DNA of 64,000 nucleotides from Falsiroseomonas stagni DSM 19981 (GTDB lineage: Bacteria > Pseudomonadota > Alphaproteobacteria > Acetobacterales > Acetobacteraceae): assembly GCF_900114315.1 (NCBI RefSeq), contig NZ_FOSQ01000004.1:62001-126000 (forward strand). The letters run 5' to 3'. Numbering within the stretch: the stretch's first letter is position 1; each line of letters starts with the position of its first letter. A model generated the notes under the pieces. It was not told the DNA's origin, ran no database searches, and saw nothing but the letters and a program-made list of their open reading frames with translations. Shown here piece after piece: positions 57,923 to 64,000 of the stretch. The position numbers were made by a program, and so were the translations under genes.

Positions 57923-57931
57923 TGTTGTGGC

Positions 57932-58249
57932 ATGACGACGATGACCCGCGCCCATCTCGCGGAGGCGATCTACGCCCAGGTCGGGCTCTCCCGGAACGAG
58001 AGCGCGGCGCTGCTGGAGACCGTGCTGGAGAAGATGTCAGCGGCGCTGGAGGCTGGCGAGCCGGTGAAGATCTCCGCCTTCGGCTCCTTCGTGGTGCGCC
58101 AGAAGGGCAAGCGCGTCGGCCGCAACCCCAAGACGGGGGTGGAGGTGCCGATCCAGCCCCGCAAGGTCCTGGCCTTCCGGCCCTCCCATGTGCTGAAGGC
58201 CCGGCTCAACCCCGGCCAGGCGCCTGATGCGGGCAGCGACGACGAATGA
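57932..58249 (+). CDS. ihfA: integration host factor subunit alpha
   Basis: IHF alpha forms a DNA-bending heterodimer with IHF beta that shapes promoters, replication and recombination sites. The 105-residue protein has the HU/IHF fold with the basic beta arm ([20 protein letters not shown]) and [14 protein letters not shown]. The ATG at 57932 ([14 protein letters not shown]) is preferred over the ATG at 57896. It overlaps the MerR-type gene by 4 bases, the standard arrangement in alphaproteobacteria. A leader inverted repeat precedes it. Confidence 0.96.
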   Translation: MTTMTRAHLAEAIYAQVGLSRNESAALLETVLEKMSAALEAGEPVKISAFGSFVVRQKGKRVGRNPKTGVEVPIQPRKVLAFRPSHVLKARLNPGQAPDAGSDDE

Positions 58250-58662
58250 GCGACGAGCAGGTCGATGCCGATGGCCGCGCGCGACCGCGAAAGGCCCCCA
58301 CGGCCTTCCGCACCATCAGCGAGGTCGCGGACGACCTGCAGATCCCCCAGCATGTGCTGCGCTTCTGGGAGACCAAATTCCCCCAACTCAAGCCGCTGAA
58401 GCGCGGCGGCGGCCGGCGCTACTACCGGCCGGAGGATATCGCGCTGCTGAAGCGCGTCAGCGACCTGCTCTACACCCAGGGCTACACCATCAAGGGCGTG
58501 CAGCGCCTGCTGCGCGAAGGCGGGATCGAGGAAGCCGGCGGCGCGCCCGAATTGCCGCTCGGCGACCTGGATGAGGCCGATGCGCCCGAGCCGGTGCGGG
58601 AGGCGCTGGATGCGCTGGAACGCCTGGCGCATGAACTCCGCGCCCTCGCCGCGCGGGGCTGA
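58246..58662 (+). CDS. MerR family transcriptional regulator
   Basis: A 138-residue MerR-type DNA-binding protein. The winged helix-turn-helix ([31 protein letters not shown]-type; only part quoted) includes the [17 protein letters not shown] wing, and a dimerisation helix follows. The effector-binding C-terminal part is an Ala/Glu-rich helix without cysteines, so it does not look like a metal sensor. This short MerR protein is a conserved partner of ihfA in alphaproteobacteria; its targets are unknown. Confidence 0.92.
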   Translation: MSDEQVDADGRARPRKAPTAFRTISEVADDLQIPQHVLRFWETKFPQLKPLKRGGGRRYYRPEDIALLKRVSDLLYTQGYTIKGVQRLLREGGIEEAGGAPELPLGDLDEADAPEPVREALDALERLAHELRALAARG

Positions 58663-58670
58663 AGCCAGGT

Positions 58671-58732
58671 CTCTGGCCAAGTGGGCCTGATCCCGGCCTC
58701 TGGCCAAGTGGGCCTGATCCCGGCCTCTGGCC
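58671..58732. repeat. 27-bp tandem repeat after the MerR gene
   Basis: Two identical 27-base units (58671-58697 and 58698-58724) and a partial third (58725-58732, CTCTGGCC) follow the MerR stop. Each contains GGCCAAGTGGGCC, a near palindrome. The units read into spacer, not into a gene. They mark the join between the ihfA-merR block and the dehydrogenase gene block. Confidence 0.85.
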
Positions 58733-58786
58733 GGGCGGGGCTGAACGCGCCACCCTGCGGCGCATGATTCCGCAGCCGCACCCCGC

Positions 58787-59818
58787 ATGAAAGCCCTTCG
58801 CAAGCTGGCCCCCGCCCCGGGCCTGCTGCTCTGTGACATCCCCCGCCCGCCGCCGCCCGGCCCGGGCGAGGTCCTGGTCCGGGTGGAGGCCGCGGGCATC
58901 TGCGGCAGCGACCTGCATATCGAGGATTGGTCGGGCGGCTACGAGTTCATCACCGCCGCCATGCCGGTCACGCTCGGCCACGAACTGGCGGGCCGCGTCG
59001 TCGACTCCGGCGAGCCCGGCCTGCCCGCTGGCACGCCCGTGGTGGTCATCCCCTCCGTCACCTGCGGCCGCTGCGCCGCCTGCCTCGGCGATGACCGTGA
59101 TCGCTGCCTGGACCGGCGGGGCATCGGCATGACGCGGGAAGGGGGCTTCGCGCCCTTCGTCCTGGCCCCCGCCCGCAACTGCCTGCCTTTGCCGCCGGGC
59201 TTCGATCCCGCCATCGCCGCGCTGACGGAACCGCTGGTGATCGGCGCGCGCGCCGTCTCCGTGGGCGGTATCGCGCCCGGGGACCGGGTCCTGGTCCTCG
59301 GCCCCGGCGCCATCGGCCAGGCGATCGCACTCATGGCGCGGGAGGCGGGCGCGGCGGAGGTCACCATCGCCGGCCGCGACGATGCCCCGCGATTCGCCGT
59401 CCTGGAACGCCTGGGTTTTCACGGGTTGCGGGAGGTGGGTAACAAGGGCCTCACCCACCTGGCCGCCAGTGGCCGCTTCGACGTGGTGTTCGAGGCAGTG
59501 GGCATGCCCACTCTGGTGGCCGAGGCCCTGCCGCTGCTGCGTCGCGAAGGCGTCCTCGTCATCGCCGGCATCCACCCCTGCCCGGCGGAGATCCCGCTCA
59601 ACACCGTGGTCCGCGAACAACTCCAGCTCCGCGGCACCAACCGGGGGAAGCAGGCCGATTGGGCGCGGACGCTGGATTTCGTCATCCGCCAGGGGCAGGC
59701 TCTCGCCCCCATGGTCACGCATCGACTGCCGTTGCGGGATGCGCTGGACGGCTTCGCCATCACCCGCCGGCGCGACGCCACCAAGGCGGTCCTGCTGCCG
59801 GAGCCCGGCGATGAGTGA
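58787..59818 (+). CDS. zinc-dependent alcohol/polyol dehydrogenase (MDR family)
   Basis: A 343-residue medium-chain dehydrogenase. The catalytic zinc ligands are Cys39 (GICGSDLHIED), His65-Glu66 (GHELAGR) and Glu148 (TEPL); the structural zinc lobe has Cys93, Cys96, Cys99 and Cys107; the NAD(P) loop is GPGAIG at about 172. The family covers sorbitol, threonine and galactitol dehydrogenases; the substrate is unknown. The stop overlaps the next gene's start by 8 bases, so it belongs to a three-gene block with the ferredoxin-like-fold protein and the aldo/keto reductase. Confidence 0.88.
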   Translation: MKALRKLAPAPGLLLCDIPRPPPPGPGEVLVRVEAAGICGSDLHIEDWSGGYEFITAAMPVTLGHELAGRVVDSGEPGLPAGTPVVVIPSVTCGRCAACLGDDRDRCLDRRGIGMTREGGFAPFVLAPARNCLPLPPGFDPAIAALTEPLVIGARAVSVGGIAPGDRVLVLGPGAIGQAIALMAREAGAAEVTIAGRDDAPRFAVLERLGFHGLREVGNKGLTHLAASGRFDVVFEAVGMPTLVAEALPLLRREGVLVIAGIHPCPAEIPLNTVVREQLQLRGTNRGKQADWARTLDFVIRQGQALAPMVTHRLPLRDALDGFAITRRRDATKAVLLPEPGDE

Positions 59819-60494
59819 GCCCGCCTTCCTCGCCCTCTGGAATGATCTGGCCCCGGGGCGGGAGGCCGAATACGAGGAATGGCACGCCCGCGAACATGTG
59901 CCCGAACGCGTAGCCGCCCCCGGATTCCGCGCTGGCCGCCGCTACCGCGACCCCGCGCACCCCACCCATCGCTGGTTCACGCTGTATGAGATGGACGGCC
60001 TCGATGCCCTCGCCACGCCGGAATACCGGGACCTGCTGGCCAATCCCACGCCCTGGTCCGCCTCCATGCGCCCCGATTTCCGCCACTTCCTCCGCGCGCC
60101 GTGCCGGGAGGTGGCGCGCGCGGGAAGCGGCATGGGCGCCGCGCTGGCGGTGCTGCGGCTGCGGGATGCGGCCGGTATCGATGTGACGGCACTCGCCGCC
60201 TCGCCCGGCCTGATCGGCGCCCGGCTTGGCCTGCGCGCGCCGGATGACGCGCCCGCGCATCGCCTGGGCACGGGCGGCGCCGGCGCGACGCTGGATTTCA
60301 CCGCCGTGCTGCTGCTGGAGGCGCAGGACCGGGACTCGGCTGCCCGCGCCTTCGCCTCCGCCGCCGCGCGCTTCGCCCCGGGCGCCGCGCCCGCGGATCT
60401 CGGCGGCGTCCACGACCTGCTCTTCGTCTTTCCCGGCGCCGCGCCCGGCGAACGCGCCGCGCATCGCCGCCCGCACTGGAACCCGCCCGCATGA
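59811..60494 (+). CDS. protein with dimeric alpha/beta-barrel-like N-terminal part, function unknown
   Basis: A 227-residue protein. Its N-terminus WNDLAPGREAEYEEWHAREH, followed by VPERVAAPGFRAGRRYRD, follows the WHxxEHxPERxxxPGFxxxRRY pattern of small EthD-type ferredoxin-like folds, and a second, weaker repeat may start near residue 105. Its role is unknown. It overlaps the dehydrogenase gene upstream by 8 bases and the aldo/keto reductase downstream by 4 bases, so the three products probably act together, perhaps on one sugar-derived substrate. Confidence 0.6.
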   Translation: MSEPAFLALWNDLAPGREAEYEEWHAREHVPERVAAPGFRAGRRYRDPAHPTHRWFTLYEMDGLDALATPEYRDLLANPTPWSASMRPDFRHFLRAPCREVARAGSGMGAALAVLRLRDAAGIDVTALAASPGLIGARLGLRAPDDAPAHRLGTGGAGATLDFTAVLLLEAQDRDSAARAFASAAARFAPGAAPADLGGVHDLLFVFPGAAPGERAAHRRPHWNPPA

Positions 60495-61444
60495 ACGCCA
60501 CCGATCGCATCCCCTTCGGCGCCACGGGGCTGATGATGTCCCGCCTCGGCATCGGCGGCGGCTCGCTGGCCAGCGCGGCCGGGGAGGGGGGCGTGAAGGC
60601 CGTCGTCGATGCCGCCTGGGATGCCGGCCTCCGCTACTTCGACACCGCCGCCTATTACGCGGGGGGCGAGAGCGAGCGGCGCCTCGGCCTGGCGCTGCGG
60701 GGCCGGAAGCGGGATGCCTATGTCCTTGGCACCAAGACGGGGCGCTACCTGCTGCCCGATGGCACGGATCGCTTCGACTACAGCGCGGCGGGGACGGAGG
60801 CCACGATCCGCACCGCGCTGTCGCGCCTGCACACCGAACGCCTCGACCTGGTCTTCATCCATGACGTGCAGCCCAGCCTGCATGGCGATGCCTATGAGGC
60901 CCAGCACGCCCTGGCCCTCAAGGGCGCCTTCCCCGTGCTGCAACGGCTGAAGGCCGCGGGCGTGGTCGGCGCCATCGGCGTCGCCATGCGCGATCCCGTG
61001 CCGATCCTCCGCCTGTTGCAGGAGGCACCCTTCGATGCCGTGATGCTGGCCGGCGCCTGCACGCTGCTGCACCAGGAAGCCTGCGAGGCGCTGCTGCCGC
61101 ATTGTGTCGCCACCGGCACGCCCGTGCTCTTCGCCGCCCCCTTCGAGACGGGGATCCTCGCCACCGGCGCCACGCCGGCCGCGCGCTATCGCTACAAGCC
61201 CGCGGCCCCCGACCTGCTGGCCCGCACCGCGGCGATCGAGGCCGTCTGCGCCCGCCATGGCGTGACCATCGCCGCCGCCGCGATCCGCTTCCCCCTGCTG
61301 TGCCCCGCCGTAAAGGGCGTGGTCGTCGGCCACCAGGCGCCGTCGGAACTCGCGGCCAATTTGGCGCTGCTGGCGGCGGAGCCCCCCGTTGCGCTCTGGT
61401 CCGACCTGCTTGCACAGGGGTTGATCCGTGCCATTCCCGCATAG
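60491..61444 (+). CDS. aldo/keto reductase family oxidoreductase
   Basis: A 317-residue AKR with a complete tetrad: Asp51 (YFDTAAYYAGGESE), Tyr56, Lys82 (LGTKTGRY) and His124 (VFIHDVQP). The layout resembles L-fucose or D-threo-aldose 1-dehydrogenases, which oxidise aldoses to lactones. With the neighbouring MDR dehydrogenase it may form a sugar oxidation module, which is inference. The ATG at 60491 overlaps the upstream stop by 4 bases. It is followed by a tRNA-Pro gene. Confidence 0.85.
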   Translation: MNATDRIPFGATGLMMSRLGIGGGSLASAAGEGGVKAVVDAAWDAGLRYFDTAAYYAGGESERRLGLALRGRKRDAYVLGTKTGRYLLPDGTDRFDYSAAGTEATIRTALSRLHTERLDLVFIHDVQPSLHGDAYEAQHALALKGAFPVLQRLKAAGVVGAIGVAMRDPVPILRLLQEAPFDAVMLAGACTLLHQEACEALLPHCVATGTPVLFAAPFETGILATGATPAARYRYKPAAPDLLARTAAIEAVCARHGVTIAAAAIRFPLLCPAVKGVVVGHQAPSELAANLALLAAEPPVALWSDLLAQGLIRAIPA

Positions 61445-61460
61445 TGTGGCGCCCCGGGGG

Positions 61461-61489
61461 TTGGCGGCCCCAAACCCCGATGCTATTGC
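61461..61489 (+). promoter_or_regulatory. candidate promoter of the tRNA-Pro gene
   Basis: TTGGCG (61461-61466) and TATTGC (61484-61489) are separated by 17 bases and end 9 bases before the tRNA. The -10 is a weak match, but the spacing fits a sigma-70 promoter for the tRNA. Confidence 0.4.
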
Positions 61490-61498
61490 CCCCGCAGT

Positions 61499-61575
61499 CG
61501 GAGCGTAGCGCAGTCTGGTAGCGCATCAGTCTGGGGGACTGGGGGTCGTGGGTTCGAATCCCGCCGCTCCGACCA
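61499..61575 (+). tRNA. tRNA-Pro (anticodon GGG)
   Basis: A 77-base tRNA folds fully: acceptor CGGAGCG pairs with CGCTCCG, the D arm is GCGC-AGTCTGGTA-GCGC, the anticodon arm TCAGT-CTGGGGG-ACTGG presents GGG at 61533-61535, and the T arm GTGGG-TTCGAAT-CCCGC is standard. The encoded CCA end is present (61573-61575). It reads CCC and CCU proline codons. A 16-bp hairpin follows 21 bases later. Confidence 0.97.
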
Positions 61576-61595
61576 TCCTGAACCGGTTCAGGACT

Positions 61596-61633
61596 CACGA
61601 AGGCCCGGCGGATCGCTCCGCCGGGCCTTCGTG
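61596..61633. terminator. 16-bp perfect hairpin after tRNA-Pro
   Basis: CACGAAGGCCCGGCGG (61596-61611) and its complement (61618-61633) form a perfect 16-bp stem with a 6-base loop. No T-run follows on either strand, but the stem lies between the convergent tRNA and TadD-like gene and can terminate both. A 16-base perfect palindrome (CCTGAACCGGTTCAGG, 61577-61592) lies between it and the tRNA. Confidence 0.75.
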
Positions 61634-61673
61634 ATTCCGGGGTCCTGGTGCTTCCGGGGCCGGTGCGGCCGGT

Positions 61674-62513
61674 TCAGTTGCCGGCGCGGCCCTCTCGCGG
61701 GATGGCGCGCAAGGTCGCGGGTTGCAGCAGCAGGGCGCTGGCCTCGGCTTCCGGCGCGGTCGCCAGCCATTCGGCGAAGCTCTTGAACTCCAGCGCCAGT
61801 GCTTCCGCATCCGTGCCGGCGGCGTCGCGCCGCAGCAGGCGCACGACGCGGGCATGTTCGCCGCGCGCGGCCAGGATCAGCGCCAGGTTGTGCCGCGCCC
61901 GCTGGGGGGCATCGGCCTCCCGCTCCGCCGGCGCCAGGGTGCGCTCGGCCTCCGGCAGCCGCTTCGCCAGCAGCAGGGACACCGCCTGGTTGCTGCGGAT
62001 CGTCCAGTCATTCGGCGCCGCGATGCGCGCCTGGCGATAGGCTTCCTGCGCGCGGGCGGTGTCGCCCAGCATGTCGAAGGTCAGCGCTAGCCCGGCGGCG
62101 GCGCCGGCATGGCGGGGCGCCTGGGCGCGGGCCGCGGCGAAGGCCGCTTCCCCTGCCGCCAGGTTGCCGGCGCGCAGATGCATGGTGCCCAGCCGCACCA
62201 GCCGTTCGGGCGTCGAGCCATCCAGGTCGATCACGCGTTGCAGCGCCGCGGAGGCTTCCGCATGCAGCCCGGCCGCTTCCGCCGCATCCGCCAGGCGGGC
62301 CTGGGCGAAGCGATCCTCCGGGCTGGCCTGGGCGGTGGCGCGCAGCTGGTCGATCGGCCGCGGCGCGGGCACGGCGGCGGCCTGGGGGCGCTGGGCCAGC
62401 GGGTTGGGCAGGCGCGCGCATCCCGCCATCGTGATGACGCAGGCCGAGGCCACCAGCAGGATCCGGGCAAGGCCGCGCAGGCGGCGCGGCGATGCGGGGG
62501 AGGGATGGCGCAT
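61674..62513 (-). CDS. TadD-like tetratricopeptide lipoprotein
   Basis: A 279-residue precursor. A basic n-region and hydrophobic segment end in a lipobox (TMAGC, Cys32), followed by TPR-like helices from about residue 60 to 230 (ARLADAAEAAGLHAEASAAL, LVRLGTMHLRAGNLAAGEAAF). This matches TadD pilotin-like lipoproteins of the tad pilus. I chose the ATG at 62513 because a start at 62582 would place 55 residues before the lipobox. It is next to a TadG-like gene, which supports the tad assignment. Specific function in secretin assembly is inferred. Confidence 0.72.
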   Translation of the reverse strand: MRHPSPASPRRLRGLARILLVASACVITMAGCARLPNPLAQRPQAAAVPAPRPIDQLRATAQASPEDRFAQARLADAAEAAGLHAEASAALQRVIDLDGSTPERLVRLGTMHLRAGNLAAGEAAFAAARAQAPRHAGAAAGLALTFDMLGDTARAQEAYRQARIAAPNDWTIRSNQAVSLLLAKRLPEAERTLAPAEREADAPQRARHNLALILAARGEHARVVRLLRRDAAGTDAEALALEFKSFAEWLATAPEAEASALLLQPATLRAIPREGRAGN

Positions 62514-62628
62514 GGGCAGGGGGAGGGCTCCGTCGCTGGGATCCGCGGCCGCCGGACCTTGCATTGGGGTGGTGCGCATCACAAGCCCCGTGATGGTGGG
62601 GGCGGCAGGCGCCGCGCAGAAGGCGCGA

Positions 62629-64000
62629 TCACTGCACGATCCTGAGGTTCGTCAGCTCATTGGCGATGAGCTGGAAGGTCGGCCGAAGCTGGTCCGGCGT
62701 GGTCACCAGGTAGTAGTTCGCCGGCGCCGTCGCGCAGTTCTGGTAGAGGTTGCGCGTGGCCGTGCTGACGGACCCCGTGGTGTTCACCACCATCGTGTAG
62801 ATCATGATGCCGTTGTTCTTGATGGTGGTGCAGAGCGCGGCAAGGCGGTTGTTCAGCTCCGTCGTCGCCGCCGCGCTGGTGGTGATGGTGCCGCCCAGCC
62901 GCCGGTCGCCGAGCCGCCCATAGCCGGTATAGTCGGCATTGCCCGAGATCGCCGGCCCGCCCGCCGCCACCACCACGCTGCTGAGCTGGGAGGAGGAGGG
63001 GCAGTCCACGGCTTGCAGGACCATGGTGGGGCCTGGCGCCGCGAAGCCGGCGGCCGCCGTGGGGAAGGACCGCGAATCAGCCGACGAGGTGCAGGCGCCC
63101 GGCAGGCCGTTGGGCGAATCGAACCAGTTCTGGTCGCCGTCGGTCATCATCACGATGACCTTGCGCATGTTCGGCGTGTTGTAGGCCAGCGGCAGCGACG
63201 TGGCCTGCCCATCCGGCGCGGGGCCGAGGTTCCAGGTGGCGCGCCAGCGCGGGCTCAGCGTCCACCAGCCCGCCAGCAGGCCGAGATTGCCCATGGTGCC
63301 GCCGCGGTTGTTGGCCCGCATGCTCTGGATCGTGTCCAGCACGGCGGTCTTGCTGGTGGACAGCGGCAGCACGGGGGTGGAGGGACAGCCGGAATTGGGC
63401 CCGACCTGCCAATTGGCGCGCCACTGGAACCAGGATTCCGTGATCGCATCCGTGCCCGTCGTCGTCGCGTTCCACAGCCGCCGCGCCCAGTCATTGTCCC
63501 CGGGCATGCGGCTGCCGTTGCGCGTGTACACGCCCAGGGTGGAGGGCCAGTAGAAGGGGCGGAAGGGCACCTCCGCCGGCGTATAGTCGTTGCGGTCGCC
63601 ATCCGCGGGCGCGCCGGCATAGCCGACCCGCGCTTCCACGCAGCCCCACCAGGTGGTCGGGCTGAAATTGGCGTTGAGGTTCGCGCGCGACGTCGCATCC
63701 AGCCAGGCGGTGCGGGTCGGGCCGAGATTCACCGTGGTGGTGAAGGGCACGACGGAGACGTAGAGGTTGCGCTGCGTCTCGTTGTTGCCGAAGACGATGT
63801 TGACCAGGTCCGCCGCCGCGACGCGCATCAGGTCGGCATTGTTGTTGACGGCGGAGATGACCTGGTTCGACGCGCGCGGGATGGTGGTGATGGCGCAGTT
63901 CGTCGTGGTGCGGTTCGACGGCAGGGTGCAGTTCGTGTCCATCGACCCCGTGATGTCGAGGACGAGCGCCAGTTCCAGCCCCGTATTCGCCCGCTGCGCG
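62629..64000 (-). CDS. TadG-like pilus assembly protein with von Willebrand factor A domain (partial)
   Basis: 456 residues are visible; the N-terminus, probably with a TadE/TadG membrane anchor, is beyond the window end. Near the edge the MIDAS-type motif LVLDITGSMDTN (Asp codon at 63955-63957) opens a von Willebrand A domain, continuing through VIVMMTDGDQNW, and the C-terminus NELTNLRIVQ is typical of TadG. The middle has many Asn, Trp and Thr residues (an insert between the first and second VWA strands). It is transcribed with, and upstream of, the TadD-like gene. A tad/flp pilus role is likely, not proven. Confidence 0.75.
   Translation of the reverse strand, partial: AQRANTGLELALVLDITGSMDTNCTLPSNRTTTNCAITTIPRASNQVISAVNNNADLMRVAAADLVNIVFGNNETQRNLYVSVVPFTTTVNLGPTRTAWLDATSRANLNANFSPTTWWGCVEARVGYAGAPADGDRNDYTPAEVPFRPFYWPSTLGVYTRNGSRMPGDNDWARRLWNATTTGTDAITESWFQWRANWQVGPNSGCPSTPVLPLSTSKTAVLDTIQSMRANNRGGTMGNLGLLAGWWTLSPRWRATWNLGPAPDGQATSLPLAYNTPNMRKVIVMMTDGDQNWFDSPNGLPGACTSSADSRSFPTAAAGFAAPGPTMVLQAVDCPSSSQLSSVVVAAGGPAISGNADYTGYGRLGDRRLGGTITTSAAATTELNNRLAALCTTIKNNGIMIYTMVVNTTGSVSTATRNLYQNCATAPANYYLVTTPDQLRPTFQLIANELTNLRIVQ

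Noticed and set aside
58671-58732. Possible CRISPR array
   Set aside because: Only two and a part identical units are present without spacers and without cas genes.

Overview
The window reads as a contiguous piece of chromosome from a GC-rich alphaproteobacterium, most likely an Acetobacteraceae/Rhodospirillales member of the Roseomonas type. This placement is inferred, not proven. It rests on very high GC, frequent GTG and TTG starts, ATGA/GTGA stop-start overlaps, a tripartite-tricarboxylate (Bug) receptor, and several gene orders common in alphaproteobacteria: argS-SPOR-nagZ-scpAB-tat-serS, nrdR-ribD-ribE-ribBA-ribH-nusB-thiL, and bamE | cytochrome bc1 chaperone-yceD-rpmF-plsX-fabH-ihfA-merR. 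Almost all sequence is coding; no gene-free stretch exceeds 300 bases.

Left part (1-21.4 kb): the argS end, a SPOR protein, NagZ, a site-2 protease, condensin partners ScpA and ScpB, an orphan ABC ATPase, TatB, TatC and SerS. No tatA lies in this cluster. A small accessory island follows (8.2-9.5 kb): a caspase-fold-like protein flanked by two paralogous 73-residue membrane proteins. Then come a DUF815 ATPase, YajC (not followed by secDF), a cysteine hydrolase, Fe-SOD, a phytoene-synthase-like protein, a ModA-like periplasmic protein, a GT29 sialyltransferase-like protein coupled to uvrA, and ssb. uvrA and ssb diverge around a GTTC-N7-GTTC LexA box that overlaps a good ssb promoter. A short membrane protein and a 505-residue RTX repeat protein follow.

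Middle (21.5-45 kb): a chemoreceptor, ParC, a LysR regulator divergent from a YcaC-like hydrolase, and a minus-strand run of aldehyde dehydrogenase, unknown protein, penicillin acylase, RDD protein and Bpt leucyltransferase. Next are a CaiB-type CoA transferase, an alpha/beta hydrolase, a glycosyltransferase-like protein, an RfbC-like epimerase paired with a SAF-domain oxidoreductase, a Bug receptor, a second chemoreceptor, and a minus-strand MetY-HemB-small protein operon.

Right part (45-64 kb): RpiB-GlyA-NrdR leads into the riboflavin operon, where the GTP cyclohydrolase II half of RibBA has lost its zinc cysteines, and on to NusB, ThiL and an MFS transporter. The lipid/ribosome cluster yceD-rpmF-plsX-fabH-ihfA-merR follows, then a three-gene dehydrogenase/aldo-keto reductase block, tRNA-Pro(GGG), and the edge of a tad pilus locus (TadD-like lipoprotein and a partial von Willebrand TadG). 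Short tandem and inverted repeats punctuate many spacers.
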